Shown here in pieces: positions 14,875 through 22,421 of a DNA stretch of 35,113 nt; position 1 is the first letter of the stretch; each line of letters starts with the position of its first letter. The position numbers were made by a program, and so were the translations under genes. The stretch is taken from contig CAMCUN010000038.1 of assembly GCA_945878995.1 (NCBI GenBank), forward strand, positions 1-35,113, in the 5' to 3' direction. The notes below the pieces were generated by a model that saw only the letters and a list, made by a program, of their open reading frames with translations, was not told where the DNA came from and ran no database searches. The stretch is from Polaromonas sp. YR568. Its GTDB lineage: Bacteria > Pseudomonadota > Gammaproteobacteria > Burkholderiales > Burkholderiaceae_C.

Positions 14875-16668
14875 ATGACTGCTCCACTGCCGCCGACTGC
14901 GCGGCGCGATCACCCCTTGCCCAGCGACCCCAGCGAGGCCTGCTGGGGCAGCGACGCCATTGCCGACATGCTGCGCGCCTTGCGCGTGCCCTATGTGCTG
15001 CTCAATCCGGGAGCGAGTTTCAGGGGACTGCACGACAGCTTGGTCAACCATCTGGGCAACGCCGAGCCGCAAATGCTGCTGGTGCTGCACGAAGAGCATG
15101 CCGTGGCCATTGCGCACGGTTTTGCCAAGGTCGGCGGCCAGCCGCTGGCGGCCATCTTGCACAGCAACGTGGGCCTGATGCACGGCTCCATGGCGATTTT
15201 TGACGCCTGGTGCGACCGCGTGCCCGTGCTGGTGCTGGGCGCCACCGGGCCGGTGGACGCGGCCCGCCGCCGCCCCTGGATTGATTGGCTGCACACAGCG
15301 GCCGACCAAGCGGCGCTGGTGCGCTCCTTCATCAAGTGGGACGCCCAGCCCGCCTCTGTGCCTGCCGCCCAAGAGGCCTTGCTGCGCGCCTGGCGCATTG
15401 CAGACACCGCACCGCGCGGTCCCACCTATGTGTGCTTTGACGCGGCGCTCCAAGAGGCCAAGCTGGCGCAGCGCCCGGCCTTGCCCGACGTGGCGCGCTA
15501 TGCGGCCCCCGCCTCGCCAGAGCCTGCCGCGCAGGACCTGGCGCGTGCGCTGGCGTGGCTGCAAGGCGCCCAGTCGCCAGTGATTTTGGCCGGGCGGGTC
15601 TCGCGCAGCGAGGCCGGCTGGCAAGCCCGCGTGGCATTGGCCGAGCGCCTGGGCGCGCGCGTCATCACCGACCTCAAGCTGGGTGCGGCCTTTCCCACCC
15701 GCCACCCGCTGCACACCGGCCCAGCCGGCATGTTTTTAACGCCCGAGGTGGCCCAGGTGCTGCGCCAGGCCGACGTGGTGCTCAGCCTGGACTGGCTGGA
15801 CCTGGGCGGCACGCTCAAGCAAGCCTGGGGGCAAGAGGCCGTGGGCAGCCGCATCATTCAAGTCTCGGTGGACCACCACATTCACAACGGCTGGAGCATG
15901 GACCACCAAAGCCTGCCGCCGGCCGACTGCTTCATGGCCTGCGAGCCCGAGCCCGCCGTGAACGCCATGCTGGCCGCCTTGGGCGCAAGCTCCATAGAAC
16001 AGACCTGGCCTGACACAGCCCCCCCAGCCGCGCGCCTGGTGGACCCCGACGCGCCAATGCAGGTGGCCGACGTGGCCGCCTTGGTGCGCGAGGCCACGCA
16101 GGACTCGCCAGTGAGCCTGCTGCGCCTGCCCCTGAGCTGGGCCGGCGACTTTTGGGACTTTGCACACCCGCTGGACTTTTTGGGCTACGACGGCGGCGGC
16201 GGCATTGGCTCAGGCCCGGGCATGGTGGTGGGCAGCGCGCTGGCCTTGCAAGGCAGCGAGCGGCTGCCGCTGGCCCTCATTGGCGACGGCGACTTTCTCA
16301 TGGGCGTCACGGCCTTTTGGACGGCGGCCAACGCCCGCATCCCGCTGCTGTGCCTGGTGGCCAACAACCGCTCGTTTTTCAACGACGAGCTGCACCAAGA
16401 GCGCGTGGCCCGCGAACGCGGCCGCCCTGTTGAAAACCGCTGGATAGGCCAGCGCATTGACGACCCCGCACCCGACCTCGCCATGATGGCGCGCGCCCAG
16501 GGGCTGACTGCCTTTGGCCCGGTGCGCAACGCCACCCAAATGCGCGAGGTTTTGCCGCAAGCCCTGGCCGCTGTGCGGCGCGGTGAATCGGTGGTGGTCG
16601 ATGTGCTGGTCAAGCCCGGCTACTCGCCGTCCATGGCGCAGGGCATGACGCGCACGCAAGAGGGCTGA
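14875..16668 (+). CDS. Thiamine-pyrophosphate-dependent enzyme, acetolactate synthase/2-oxoacid decarboxylase-like
   Basis: The protein has 597 residues with the three-domain layout of the POX/ALS family. The N-terminal PYR domain has 'LLNPGASFRGLHD' and 'LHEEHAVAIAHGFAKVGG', in which Glu73 is the expected cofactor-activating glutamate. The middle domain (about 190-330) resembles the FAD/ADP-binding fold, but FAD use cannot be told. The C-terminal PP domain has the TPP/Mg motif GDGDFLMGV (Gly470-Asp471-Gly472-Asp473) closing with 'VANNRSFFNDELH'. It could decarboxylate or ligate a 2-oxoacid, or cleave an acyl-CoA. Linked to a Bug receptor and a regulator with an oxaloacetate-binding-like domain, it probably acts on the acid taken up. 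The substrate is unknown. Confidence 0.88.
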   Translation: MTAPLPPTARRDHPLPSDPSEACWGSDAIADMLRALRVPYVLLNPGASFRGLHDSLVNHLGNAEPQMLLVLHEEHAVAIAHGFAKVGGQPLAAILHSNVGLMHGSMAIFDAWCDRVPVLVLGATGPVDAARRRPWIDWLHTAADQAALVRSFIKWDAQPASVPAAQEALLRAWRIADTAPRGPTYVCFDAALQEAKLAQRPALPDVARYAAPASPEPAAQDLARALAWLQGAQSPVILAGRVSRSEAGWQARVALAERLGARVITDLKLGAAFPTRHPLHTGPAGMFLTPEVAQVLRQADVVLSLDWLDLGGTLKQAWGQEAVGSRIIQVSVDHHIHNGWSMDHQSLPPADCFMACEPEPAVNAMLAALGASSIEQTWPDTAPPAARLVDPDAPMQVADVAALVREATQDSPVSLLRLPLSWAGDFWDFAHPLDFLGYDGGGGIGSGPGMVVGSALALQGSERLPLALIGDGDFLMGVTAFWTAANARIPLLCLVANNRSFFNDELHQERVARERGRPVENRWIGQRIDDPAPDLAMMARAQGLTAFGPVRNATQMREVLPQALAAVRRGESVVVDVLVKPGYSPSMAQGMTRTQEG

Positions 16669-16693
16669 GGCTTCCAAGCCAGGCGGCCAAAAA

Positions 16694-16716
16694 AGGGATT
16701 GCATAGCGCAATCCCT
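16694..16716. terminator. Perfect hairpin at the end of the Bug-TPP unit
   Basis: AGGGATTGC and its exact complement flank a 5-base loop. On the plus strand it is followed by only a short GATTTA, but read on the minus strand it is followed by six T. It lies 25 bases after the TPP enzyme stop and before the promoter region of the carboxylase genes, so it probably separates the two rightward units, perhaps incompletely. Confidence 0.55.
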
Positions 16717-16758
16717 GATTTACTTCGACGTCTAAGTTAAAGCAAAATCAGCGACATA

Positions 16759-16781
16759 TTGCACAGCACAGAGCTGTGCAA
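16759..16781. promoter_or_regulatory. Perfect inverted repeat before the carboxylase operon, candidate operator
   Basis: TTGCACAG and CTGTGCAA (8-base arms) flank a 7-base spacer, 33 bases before the carboxyltransferase start. Size and symmetry fit a site for a dimeric regulator such as a GntR or LysR protein; it could also form an RNA hairpin in the leader. It differs from the CAATC-N2-GATTG palindrome, so a second regulator outside the window may act here. Confidence 0.5.
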
Positions 16782-16813
16782 AGTGCCGCGCCAGACCTAT
16801 ATCGGGAGATCCC

Positions 16814-18268
16814 ATGAGTGAGATTCGGTTCGTGGACACGACAGTGCGCGATGGCTCGCAAAGCTTGTGGGCCATGGGCATGCGCACCGACATGATTCTG
16901 CCCATTGCGCAGCGGCTTGACGAGGCGGGCTTTGACGCCATTGAGATCATGGCCACCAGCTTTGAAAAAAAGCTAATCCGCGATTTGCAGGAAGACCCCT
17001 GGGAACGGCTGATCGAGGTGCGCAAGCGCGTGCAGTTGACGCCGCTGCGCATGATACGGGGCCGGCAACTGGCGGCCTTTCAGATCACGCCCGACGTGAT
17101 CGAAGACCTTTGGTACGAGCGCATGGCCGCCATGGGCATTGCTCAGATCCGCCTGTCTGACTCATCGAACACCGCCGTGGGTTGGAAGAAAAACATGGTC
17201 CGCGCCCGCAAGGTGGGGATCGATGTGGTCATCAACCTGATTTTTTCGCAGTCCCAAAAGCACACCGACGCGTATTACGCCAAGCGTGCGCGAGAGGCGG
17301 CCAGGCTCAAGCCGCACCGCATCTGCCTGAAGGACCCGGGTGCGCTGCTCACGCCTGAGCGTGTGCGAACGCTGGCGCCTATCGTGCTGGCCAATGCAGG
17401 CGGCATACCCGTGGAATTCCACACCCACTGCAACACCGGACTGGGCTTGCTCAGCACGCTGGAGGCCATTCGAGCCGGCATTCATATTGTCAATACGGCG
17501 ATTCCCCCCTTGGCCGAATCCTCATCGAACCCATCGCTGTTCGACGTGGTGCACAACGCCCGCGTGATGGGCCATACCCCCCTGATCAATGAAGCGCTGC
17601 TGCGGCCCGTGCAAGCGCATTTCCTGGAGATCGCACAGCGCGAAGGCCTGCCTGTTGGCGTGCCGCTGGCCTACGATGCCCACCATTACCAGCATCAGGT
17701 GCCAGGCGGGATGATCTCCAATTTGCGCTTTCAGTTGGGTGCTGCGGGCCTGGCGGACAAACTGCCTGCCGTGCTGGAAGAAATTGCACGGGTGCGCGCC
17801 GATTTCGGCTTTCCCATCATGGTCACGCCCTACTCCCAGTTTGTGGGCGCGCAGGCGGTGCTCAACGTGATCACGGGCCAGCGCTACAAGCAAGTTTCTG
17901 ATGAAATCATTCATTACGCCTCAGGGGGCTGGGGCGAGGAAGAAAGCCAATCCATCAACCCCGAGGTGCGCGAGCAGATTCTCCAGCGTCCACGCGCCAA
18001 AGCCCTGGCAGCCCAACACTATGAGCAGCCCACCTTGGCGCAGGTGCGCCAGCAATACGGCGGCTTTGGCGTGTCAGATGACGAGTTGCTGCTGAACTTT
18101 TTCACCAGCGCCCAACAGGTGGCCCAAATGCGCCAGGCCAGACAAATGGGGCGAGATGGACAAGACCCGCGTGGGCTGCTCGCCTTGATCGCCAAGCTGG
18201 GCGCGAGCCGCAGCGTCAAGTTTCTTGAACTCAAACGCGACGGCAAAACCCTTCGCATGCAGGCCTGA
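16814..18268 (+). CDS. Carboxyltransferase subunit of a biotin-dependent carboxylase (pyruvate carboxylase B/oxaloacetate decarboxylase alpha-like)
   Basis: This is a 484-residue protein with the HMGL-type TIM barrel and the PYC/OADA C-terminal region. It keeps the equivalents of the Rhizobium etli pyruvate carboxylase metal site: Asp13 (DTTVRDGSQSL), Lys173 (CLKDPGALL, the carbamylated Lys) and His203/His205 (HTHCNTG). The pyruvate-binding Arg is present as Arg82 (MIRGRQ). It departs from the standard form at RDGSQSL (normally RDAHQSL) and HTHCNTG (normally HTHDT), so the acceptor may not be pyruvate. The C-terminal 'PGGMISNLRFQL' and 'VTPYSQFVGAQAV' match the family. GGAG five bases upstream supports the start. 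Biotin carrier and biotin carboxylase follow on the same strand, so this is a three-gene enzyme. Confidence 0.88.
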   Translation: MSEIRFVDTTVRDGSQSLWAMGMRTDMILPIAQRLDEAGFDAIEIMATSFEKKLIRDLQEDPWERLIEVRKRVQLTPLRMIRGRQLAAFQITPDVIEDLWYERMAAMGIAQIRLSDSSNTAVGWKKNMVRARKVGIDVVINLIFSQSQKHTDAYYAKRAREAARLKPHRICLKDPGALLTPERVRTLAPIVLANAGGIPVEFHTHCNTGLGLLSTLEAIRAGIHIVNTAIPPLAESSSNPSLFDVVHNARVMGHTPLINEALLRPVQAHFLEIAQREGLPVGVPLAYDAHHYQHQVPGGMISNLRFQLGAAGLADKLPAVLEEIARVRADFGFPIMVTPYSQFVGAQAVLNVITGQRYKQVSDEIIHYASGGWGEEESQSINPEVREQILQRPRAKALAAQHYEQPTLAQVRQQYGGFGVSDDELLLNFFTSAQQVAQMRQARQMGRDGQDPRGLLALIAKLGASRSVKFLELKRDGKTLRMQA

Positions 18269-18303
18269 ATCGCCGCCCGCCAAGCCCCGACCCTGGAGAC
18301 ACC

Positions 18304-18837
18304 ATGACACAAGCACTGGACTTACTCACCGACGCCGAGGTGCGGCAGATCATCAGCCTGATCGACAGCCTGGACCGTTCCCATTTCGATCACCTGCAGA
18401 TCGATGTGGGCACTTTCAAGCTCACCTTGGGCAAGGGACAGTGGCCGGCCGACCCCACCTTGGCACCTTCTCAAAGCAGCAGCTTGCCCGCGCCTGCGCC
18501 CATGGCCTCCCACGCAGCGCCACCTTCATCTGCAGCCGCGCCGCAAGCTGCCACGGCCAGCGCCGCAAAATCCCCCGCCAAGCCGCTGCCACAAGCCGAC
18601 TGGCTGCCGGTGGCGGCCACCACCATGGGGCGCTTTTACAGCCGCCCAGATCCGAACAGCGCCCCTTTTGTGCAGCTCGGTGATAGGGTGCAGACCGAGG
18701 ACACGGTGTGCCTGATCGAGGTCATGAAGCTGTTCAACGCCATCCCTGCGGGCGTCACTGGCACGGTGGTGCAAGTGTGCGTGCAAGACACCGACGTGGT
18801 CGAGTACGGCCAAGTGCTCTTTTACGTTCAGGCCTAA
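18304..18837 (+). CDS. Biotin carboxyl carrier protein
   Basis: This 177-residue protein starts with an AccB-like helical part (DAEVRQIISLIDSLDRSHFDH), has a flexible Ala/Pro-rich linker (residues about 52-97) and ends in a biotinyl domain. The biotin attachment site is EVMKLFN with Lys142; the usual motif is EAMKM, and the EVMKLFN form is common in alternative AccB-type carriers. It shuttles the carboxyl group between the biotin carboxylase (next gene) and the carboxyltransferase (previous gene). GGAG before the ATG supports the start. The gene is 35 bases after the carboxyltransferase gene. Confidence 0.92.
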   Translation: MTQALDLLTDAEVRQIISLIDSLDRSHFDHLQIDVGTFKLTLGKGQWPADPTLAPSQSSSLPAPAPMASHAAPPSSAAAPQAATASAAKSPAKPLPQADWLPVAATTMGRFYSRPDPNSAPFVQLGDRVQTEDTVCLIEVMKLFNAIPAGVTGTVVQVCVQDTDVVEYGQVLFYVQA

Positions 18838-18851
18838 GGACCGAGTCAGGC

Positions 18852-20210
18852 ATGCCCGTCACCCGTGTCCTGGTTGCCAATCGAGGGGAAATCGCCGTCC
18901 GCATCATCCGGGCCTGCCAGGGCCTGGGCATAGACACCGTGCTGGCGGCCTCTGAGGCCGACACCGACAGCCTGGCCGCTCGCCTGGCCGGCCGCACCGT
19001 GTGCATAGGGCCTGCCAGTGCCAGCCAGAGCTACCTGAACGCGCAGCTGCTCGTCCAGGCGGCGCTGCTGACGGGCTGCGACGCCTTGCATCCGGGTTAC
19101 GGTTTTTTGGCAGAGTCGGCCCAGCTGTGCCGTTTGTGCGTGGACCAAGGCATCACCTTTGTCGGGCCCAAAGCCGAGCAAATTGAGCAGATGGGCAACA
19201 AGATCCGCGCACGGGTCCTGGCCGCCGACATGGGCCTGCCCACCTTGACAGGCTCAACCCGGGTCCAGACGCCACAAGAGGCCGCTGACATTGCCCAACA
19301 GGTGGGCCTGCCCATGATGATCAAGGCCGCCGCCGGGGGTGGCGGGCGGGGCATGAAGATCGTGCAACATGAAGCGGACATGGCGCCCATGTTCACCGCC
19401 GCCGCCAACGAAGCGCTCGCCGCCTTTGGCGACGGCACGCTTTACCTTGAACGCTACATTGCCAACGCGCGCCATGTCGAGGTCCAGGTGCTGGCCGACC
19501 AGCACGGGCATGTGATTCACCTGGGCGAGCGCGACTGCTCGCTTCAGCGGCGTCACCAAAAACTGGTCGAGGAGGCGCCGGCGCCCTTTTTATCACCGTC
19601 TTTGCGCCAGCAAATTCTGGATGCTGCCGTGCGCTTGGCCCAGGGCTTTGGCTATGAAAATGCGGGCACCGTGGAGTTCATCGTGGACCAGGACGCACAG
19701 GCCTTTTATTTCCTGGAAATGAACACCCGCATCCAGGTCGAGCACCCGGTCACTGAGATGGTCACCGGCATGGACCTGGTGCAAGAGCAGCTTCGCGTGG
19801 CGCGCGGTGAGCCCTTGCGCTGGAGCCAGGCCGATGTGGTGGTGCGCGGCCACGCCATGGAGTGCCGGATCAACGCCGAAGATGTCGCGCAGGGCTTTCG
19901 CCCCAGCCCTGGGCTCATCACCGAATGGAGCCCCCCTGCCGGTCCCCACATCCGGCTGGACACCCACTGCCACGCGGGCTACAGGGTGCCGATTTTTTAT
20001 GATTCGATGATTGGCAAGCTGATCGTCTACGGCATGGACAGAGAAGACGCCAGGCAGCGCATGTCCCGGGCACTGGACTTGTTCAAGGTCTCTGGCGTGG
20101 CCACCACCATCGGGCTGCAAAAGTTCCTGATCAACCAAGAGCGCTTCATTGAAGGCCGCATGAACACCATGCTGGTCGCAGAGGTCCTGCCCGAGTACTT
20201 GGGTAGCTGA
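18852..20210 (+). CDS. Biotin carboxylase subunit (AccC-type)
   Basis: This 452-residue protein begins with the standard 'VLVANRGEIAVRIIRAC' (start chosen at the ATG at 18852, with AAGGA 11 bases upstream). It has the HPGYGFLAE segment (80-88), the ATP-grasp glycine loop AGGGGRGMK (161-169), 'GERDCSLQRRHQKLVEEAP' and 'EMNTRIQVEHPVTE', all complete. It carboxylates the biotin of the carrier using ATP and bicarbonate. Most AccC copies work with AccB in fatty-acid synthesis; here the company of a PYC-B-like transferase points to a dedicated carboxylase for a catabolic intermediate. It is the last gene of the rightward block. Confidence 0.93.
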   Translation: MPVTRVLVANRGEIAVRIIRACQGLGIDTVLAASEADTDSLAARLAGRTVCIGPASASQSYLNAQLLVQAALLTGCDALHPGYGFLAESAQLCRLCVDQGITFVGPKAEQIEQMGNKIRARVLAADMGLPTLTGSTRVQTPQEAADIAQQVGLPMMIKAAAGGGGRGMKIVQHEADMAPMFTAAANEALAAFGDGTLYLERYIANARHVEVQVLADQHGHVIHLGERDCSLQRRHQKLVEEAPAPFLSPSLRQQILDAAVRLAQGFGYENAGTVEFIVDQDAQAFYFLEMNTRIQVEHPVTEMVTGMDLVQEQLRVARGEPLRWSQADVVVRGHAMECRINAEDVAQGFRPSPGLITEWSPPAGPHIRLDTHCHAGYRVPIFYDSMIGKLIVYGMDREDARQRMSRALDLFKVSGVATTIGLQKFLINQERFIEGRMNTMLVAEVLPEYLGS

Positions 20211-20240
20211 GCGGGCAGCTAAGCGGGCAGCTGAGCCCGC
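20205..20240. repeat. Three tandem 12-base units at the convergent junction
   Basis: AGCTGAGCGGGC, AGCTAAGCGGGC and AGCTGAGCCCGC follow each other across the stop codon of the biotin carboxylase gene. The last two can pair (GCGGGC / GCCCGC) as a GC-rich hairpin, and further CCCCGG/GGGG pairing follows up to 20275. It probably serves as a shared terminator between the convergent blocks, although no T-run is present. Confidence 0.5.
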
Positions 20241-20275
20241 ACCCCGGCCGAAGGGGCTGCGGGGCTGCAGCCGGG

Positions 20276-21778
20276 CTAGAGCATGGAGACGTTCACGTTC
20301 TTGATCTGCGTGAATTCATGGAGCTCCTCCTTGGACTCCTCACGCCCCTGGCCGGACTGCTTGTAGCCGCCAAAGGGTGCGCCTATGAAGTGCGAGGAGC
20401 AGTCGTTGACCCACACATAGCCGGCCTCCACGCGAGACGCGGCCTTGTGCGCGGTCACCAAGTCACGGGTCCAGATGGAGGCGGTCAGCCCAAAGTCCAG
20501 ACCATTGACGGCGTCAAACAGCTCGTCTTGGTCGCGCCAGCGCAGCACGCACAAGACCGGACCAAAGATCTCCTCGCACGCAATGCGCATAGATGGCGTG
20601 ACCCCAGTGAACACCGTGGGCTCAATGAAAAATCCCTTTTCAAGCAAGGGGTCTGCCGGATGGCGGCCACCCGCCACCAACTGAGCCCCCTCGGCCTGGG
20701 CGCTGGCAATGTAGGCCAGGCTGCGCTCGTACTGTGCGCGGTTGATCAAGGCGCCCATGGTGGTGTCCATGTGGGTGGCCAAGCCGGGCCGGTGGCGCTG
20801 CGCCAGCAGGGCCACCAACTTGTCCACAAACGCATCGTGCAGGCTGTCGTGGATGAACAGGCGGCTGGTCGAGCCGCAGGACTGACCGCACCAGGTGAAG
20901 TTCATGCCGCGCACCGCCCCATCCACGGCGCGCTCGAGGTCGGCGTCGGGAAAGATCATCATGGCGTTCTTGCCGCCCAATTCCAGCAGCGTGCGCTTGA
21001 AGGTATCGGCCGCCGCGTGCAGCACGGCCCGACCGGCCGGCACGCTGCCGATCAAGCCCACCGCCGCCACCTTGGGGTGGCTGGCCAGTTGCGCCCCCAC
21101 GTCGCGCCCGCCTACCACGCAGTTCAGCACCCCGGGCGGGAACACGTCGGCCAGCAGCTCCATCAGGCGCAGGGTCGACAAAGGCGCTTGCTCGGGTGGC
21201 TTGATCACCACCGTGTTGCCAGCGGCCAGCGGCGCGGCGATTTTTCCGGCCGCGAACATGAAGGGATGGTTGAAGGGGTAAATGCGGGCGACCACGCCCA
21301 GGGGCTCGCGCCGGGTGTAGTTGAGCGAGCCATTGCCGGTGGGGATGGTCTCGCCCTTGATCTCCAGCACCAGGCCCGCAAAGTACTCGAGCTGGGTGGC
21401 GGCGATCTCCGCATCAAACAGCATGGCCTTGACGGGGTTGCCGCAGTCGGCGGCATCGAGCAGTGCCAAATCGGCGGCATGGGTGCGGATGAGCGCAGCG
21501 GCTTGCCGCAAACGGCGTGCGCGCTCCAGCGGTGGCGTGGCCGCCCAGCCGCGAAAAGCCGCTTGCGCGCTCGCCACGGCGGCGTCGACCTCGGCCGGGC
21601 TGGCCAGATCGACCTCGGCCAAAACCTCGCCGGTGGACGGGTTGATGCTCGCCAGCCGCTGAGCATCGGCACGCTGATGCCAGCTCCCGCCATAAAACTG
21701 GCCGCGTTGCACCGGCAAGACGGAGGGAACTCGGGAAGACAAATCGCTGGCTTGGTCAGATGACACAGAGGGCCTCAT
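20276..21778 (-). CDS. NAD(P)-dependent aldehyde dehydrogenase
   Basis: This is a 500-residue aldehyde dehydrogenase with all catalytic elements: Asn170 (YPFNHPF), Lys193 (VIKPPEQAP), Glu266 (LLELGGKN) and the nucleophile Cys301 (WCGQSCGSTSR), plus 'EEIFGPVLCVLRW' and 'PFGGYKQSGQGRE' at the end. It is of the betaine-aldehyde/semialdehyde type. The start ATG overlaps the stop of the upstream hydrolase gene (ATGA), so it is the last gene of the leftward operon after the SDR, TRAP transporter and cysteine hydrolase. It likely oxidises an aldehyde made by the SDR or after hydrolysis. It ends 66 bases from the convergent biotin carboxylase gene. Confidence 0.93.
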   Translation of the reverse strand: MRPSVSSDQASDLSSRVPSVLPVQRGQFYGGSWHQRADAQRLASINPSTGEVLAEVDLASPAEVDAAVASAQAAFRGWAATPPLERARRLRQAAALIRTHAADLALLDAADCGNPVKAMLFDAEIAATQLEYFAGLVLEIKGETIPTGNGSLNYTRREPLGVVARIYPFNHPFMFAAGKIAAPLAAGNTVVIKPPEQAPLSTLRLMELLADVFPPGVLNCVVGGRDVGAQLASHPKVAAVGLIGSVPAGRAVLHAAADTFKRTLLELGGKNAMMIFPDADLERAVDGAVRGMNFTWCGQSCGSTSRLFIHDSLHDAFVDKLVALLAQRHRPGLATHMDTTMGALINRAQYERSLAYIASAQAEGAQLVAGGRHPADPLLEKGFFIEPTVFTGVTPSMRIACEEIFGPVLCVLRWRDQDELFDAVNGLDFGLTASIWTRDLVTAHKAASRVEAGYVWVNDCSSHFIGAPFGGYKQSGQGREESKEELHEFTQIKNVNVSML

Positions 21779-22410
21779 GGGGGGAGAAGTTGTTCAATGA
21801 ATCGGCAGGTCTCGGACAGACCCACCACGTCGGCATACTTGGCCTGCAGGTCAAACAGGCTTTGCTCATGGGCGTTTTGGGAGCGGTCGCCCACGCATTC
21901 GCGCACGACCATGGCGCGCAGACCCGTCTGCAAAGCGTCCACCGCAGTGGCACGCACGCAACCGCTGGTGGTGCAACCGGCCAGCAGCACGGTGTCTATG
22001 CCTTGAGAAAAAAGGCGGGTGGTCAGGTCGGTGCCGAAAAAGCAAGAAGCGTATTTTTTAAGCAACCAAGCCTCACCCGGCATGCGATGCAGCCGGGGGT
22101 CCAGTTCCACTTCTGGCGTGCCCGCGCGCAAAGACATCACACCACGCTGCTTCAAGGCCCAGATGCCGGCATCCTTGAAGTCAGCGTCCTCATAGCTGAC
22201 GCTGGAAAAGAAAATCGGCAGGCCTCGCGCGCGTGCACTGGCCAGCAACACCTGGGTGGCCGAGATTTGGGCGTCAAGGTTGGCGCCCAACATGGCCTCT
22301 GGGTTGGTAAAAGCCTGGATCATGTCGATCACCAAGACCGCCGGACGCTGGCCGAACCCTATGGTTTGGCCAAAACCACGCTGGGCGAAAAAATCTTTTT
22401 CAGCGCTCAC
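21775..22410 (-). CDS. Isochorismatase-family cysteine hydrolase (N-carbamoylsarcosine amidase-like)
   Basis: The protein has 211 residues and starts with GTG. The catalytic triad is visible: Asp29 (VLVIDMIQAF), Lys118 or Lys119 (LLKKYASCFFGT) and Cys151 (AGCTTSGCVRATAVDA). This closely follows the pattern of N-carbamoylsarcosine amidohydrolase and maleamate amidohydrolase rather than true isochorismatases, so a C-N bond of an amide or carbamoyl compound is the likely target. It lies 11 bases after the TRAP DctM gene and overlaps the aldehyde dehydrogenase gene. The substrate is not certain; nicotinate or creatinine-like routes are possibilities only. Confidence 0.88.
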   Translation of the reverse strand: MSAEKDFFAQRGFGQTIGFGQRPAVLVIDMIQAFTNPEAMLGANLDAQISATQVLLASARARGLPIFFSSVSYEDADFKDAGIWALKQRGVMSLRAGTPEVELDPRLHRMPGEAWLLKKYASCFFGTDLTTRLFSQGIDTVLLAGCTTSGCVRATAVDALQTGLRAMVVRECVGDRSQNAHEQSLFDLQAKYADVVGLSETCRFIEQLLPP

Positions 22411-22421
22411 GGTGACTGTGA

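Noticed and set aside
13777..15714. Long minus-strand open frames opposite the Bug receptor and TPP enzyme genes
   Set aside because: They overlap well-supported genes on the other strand and are His/Gln/Gly-rich without recognisable domains.
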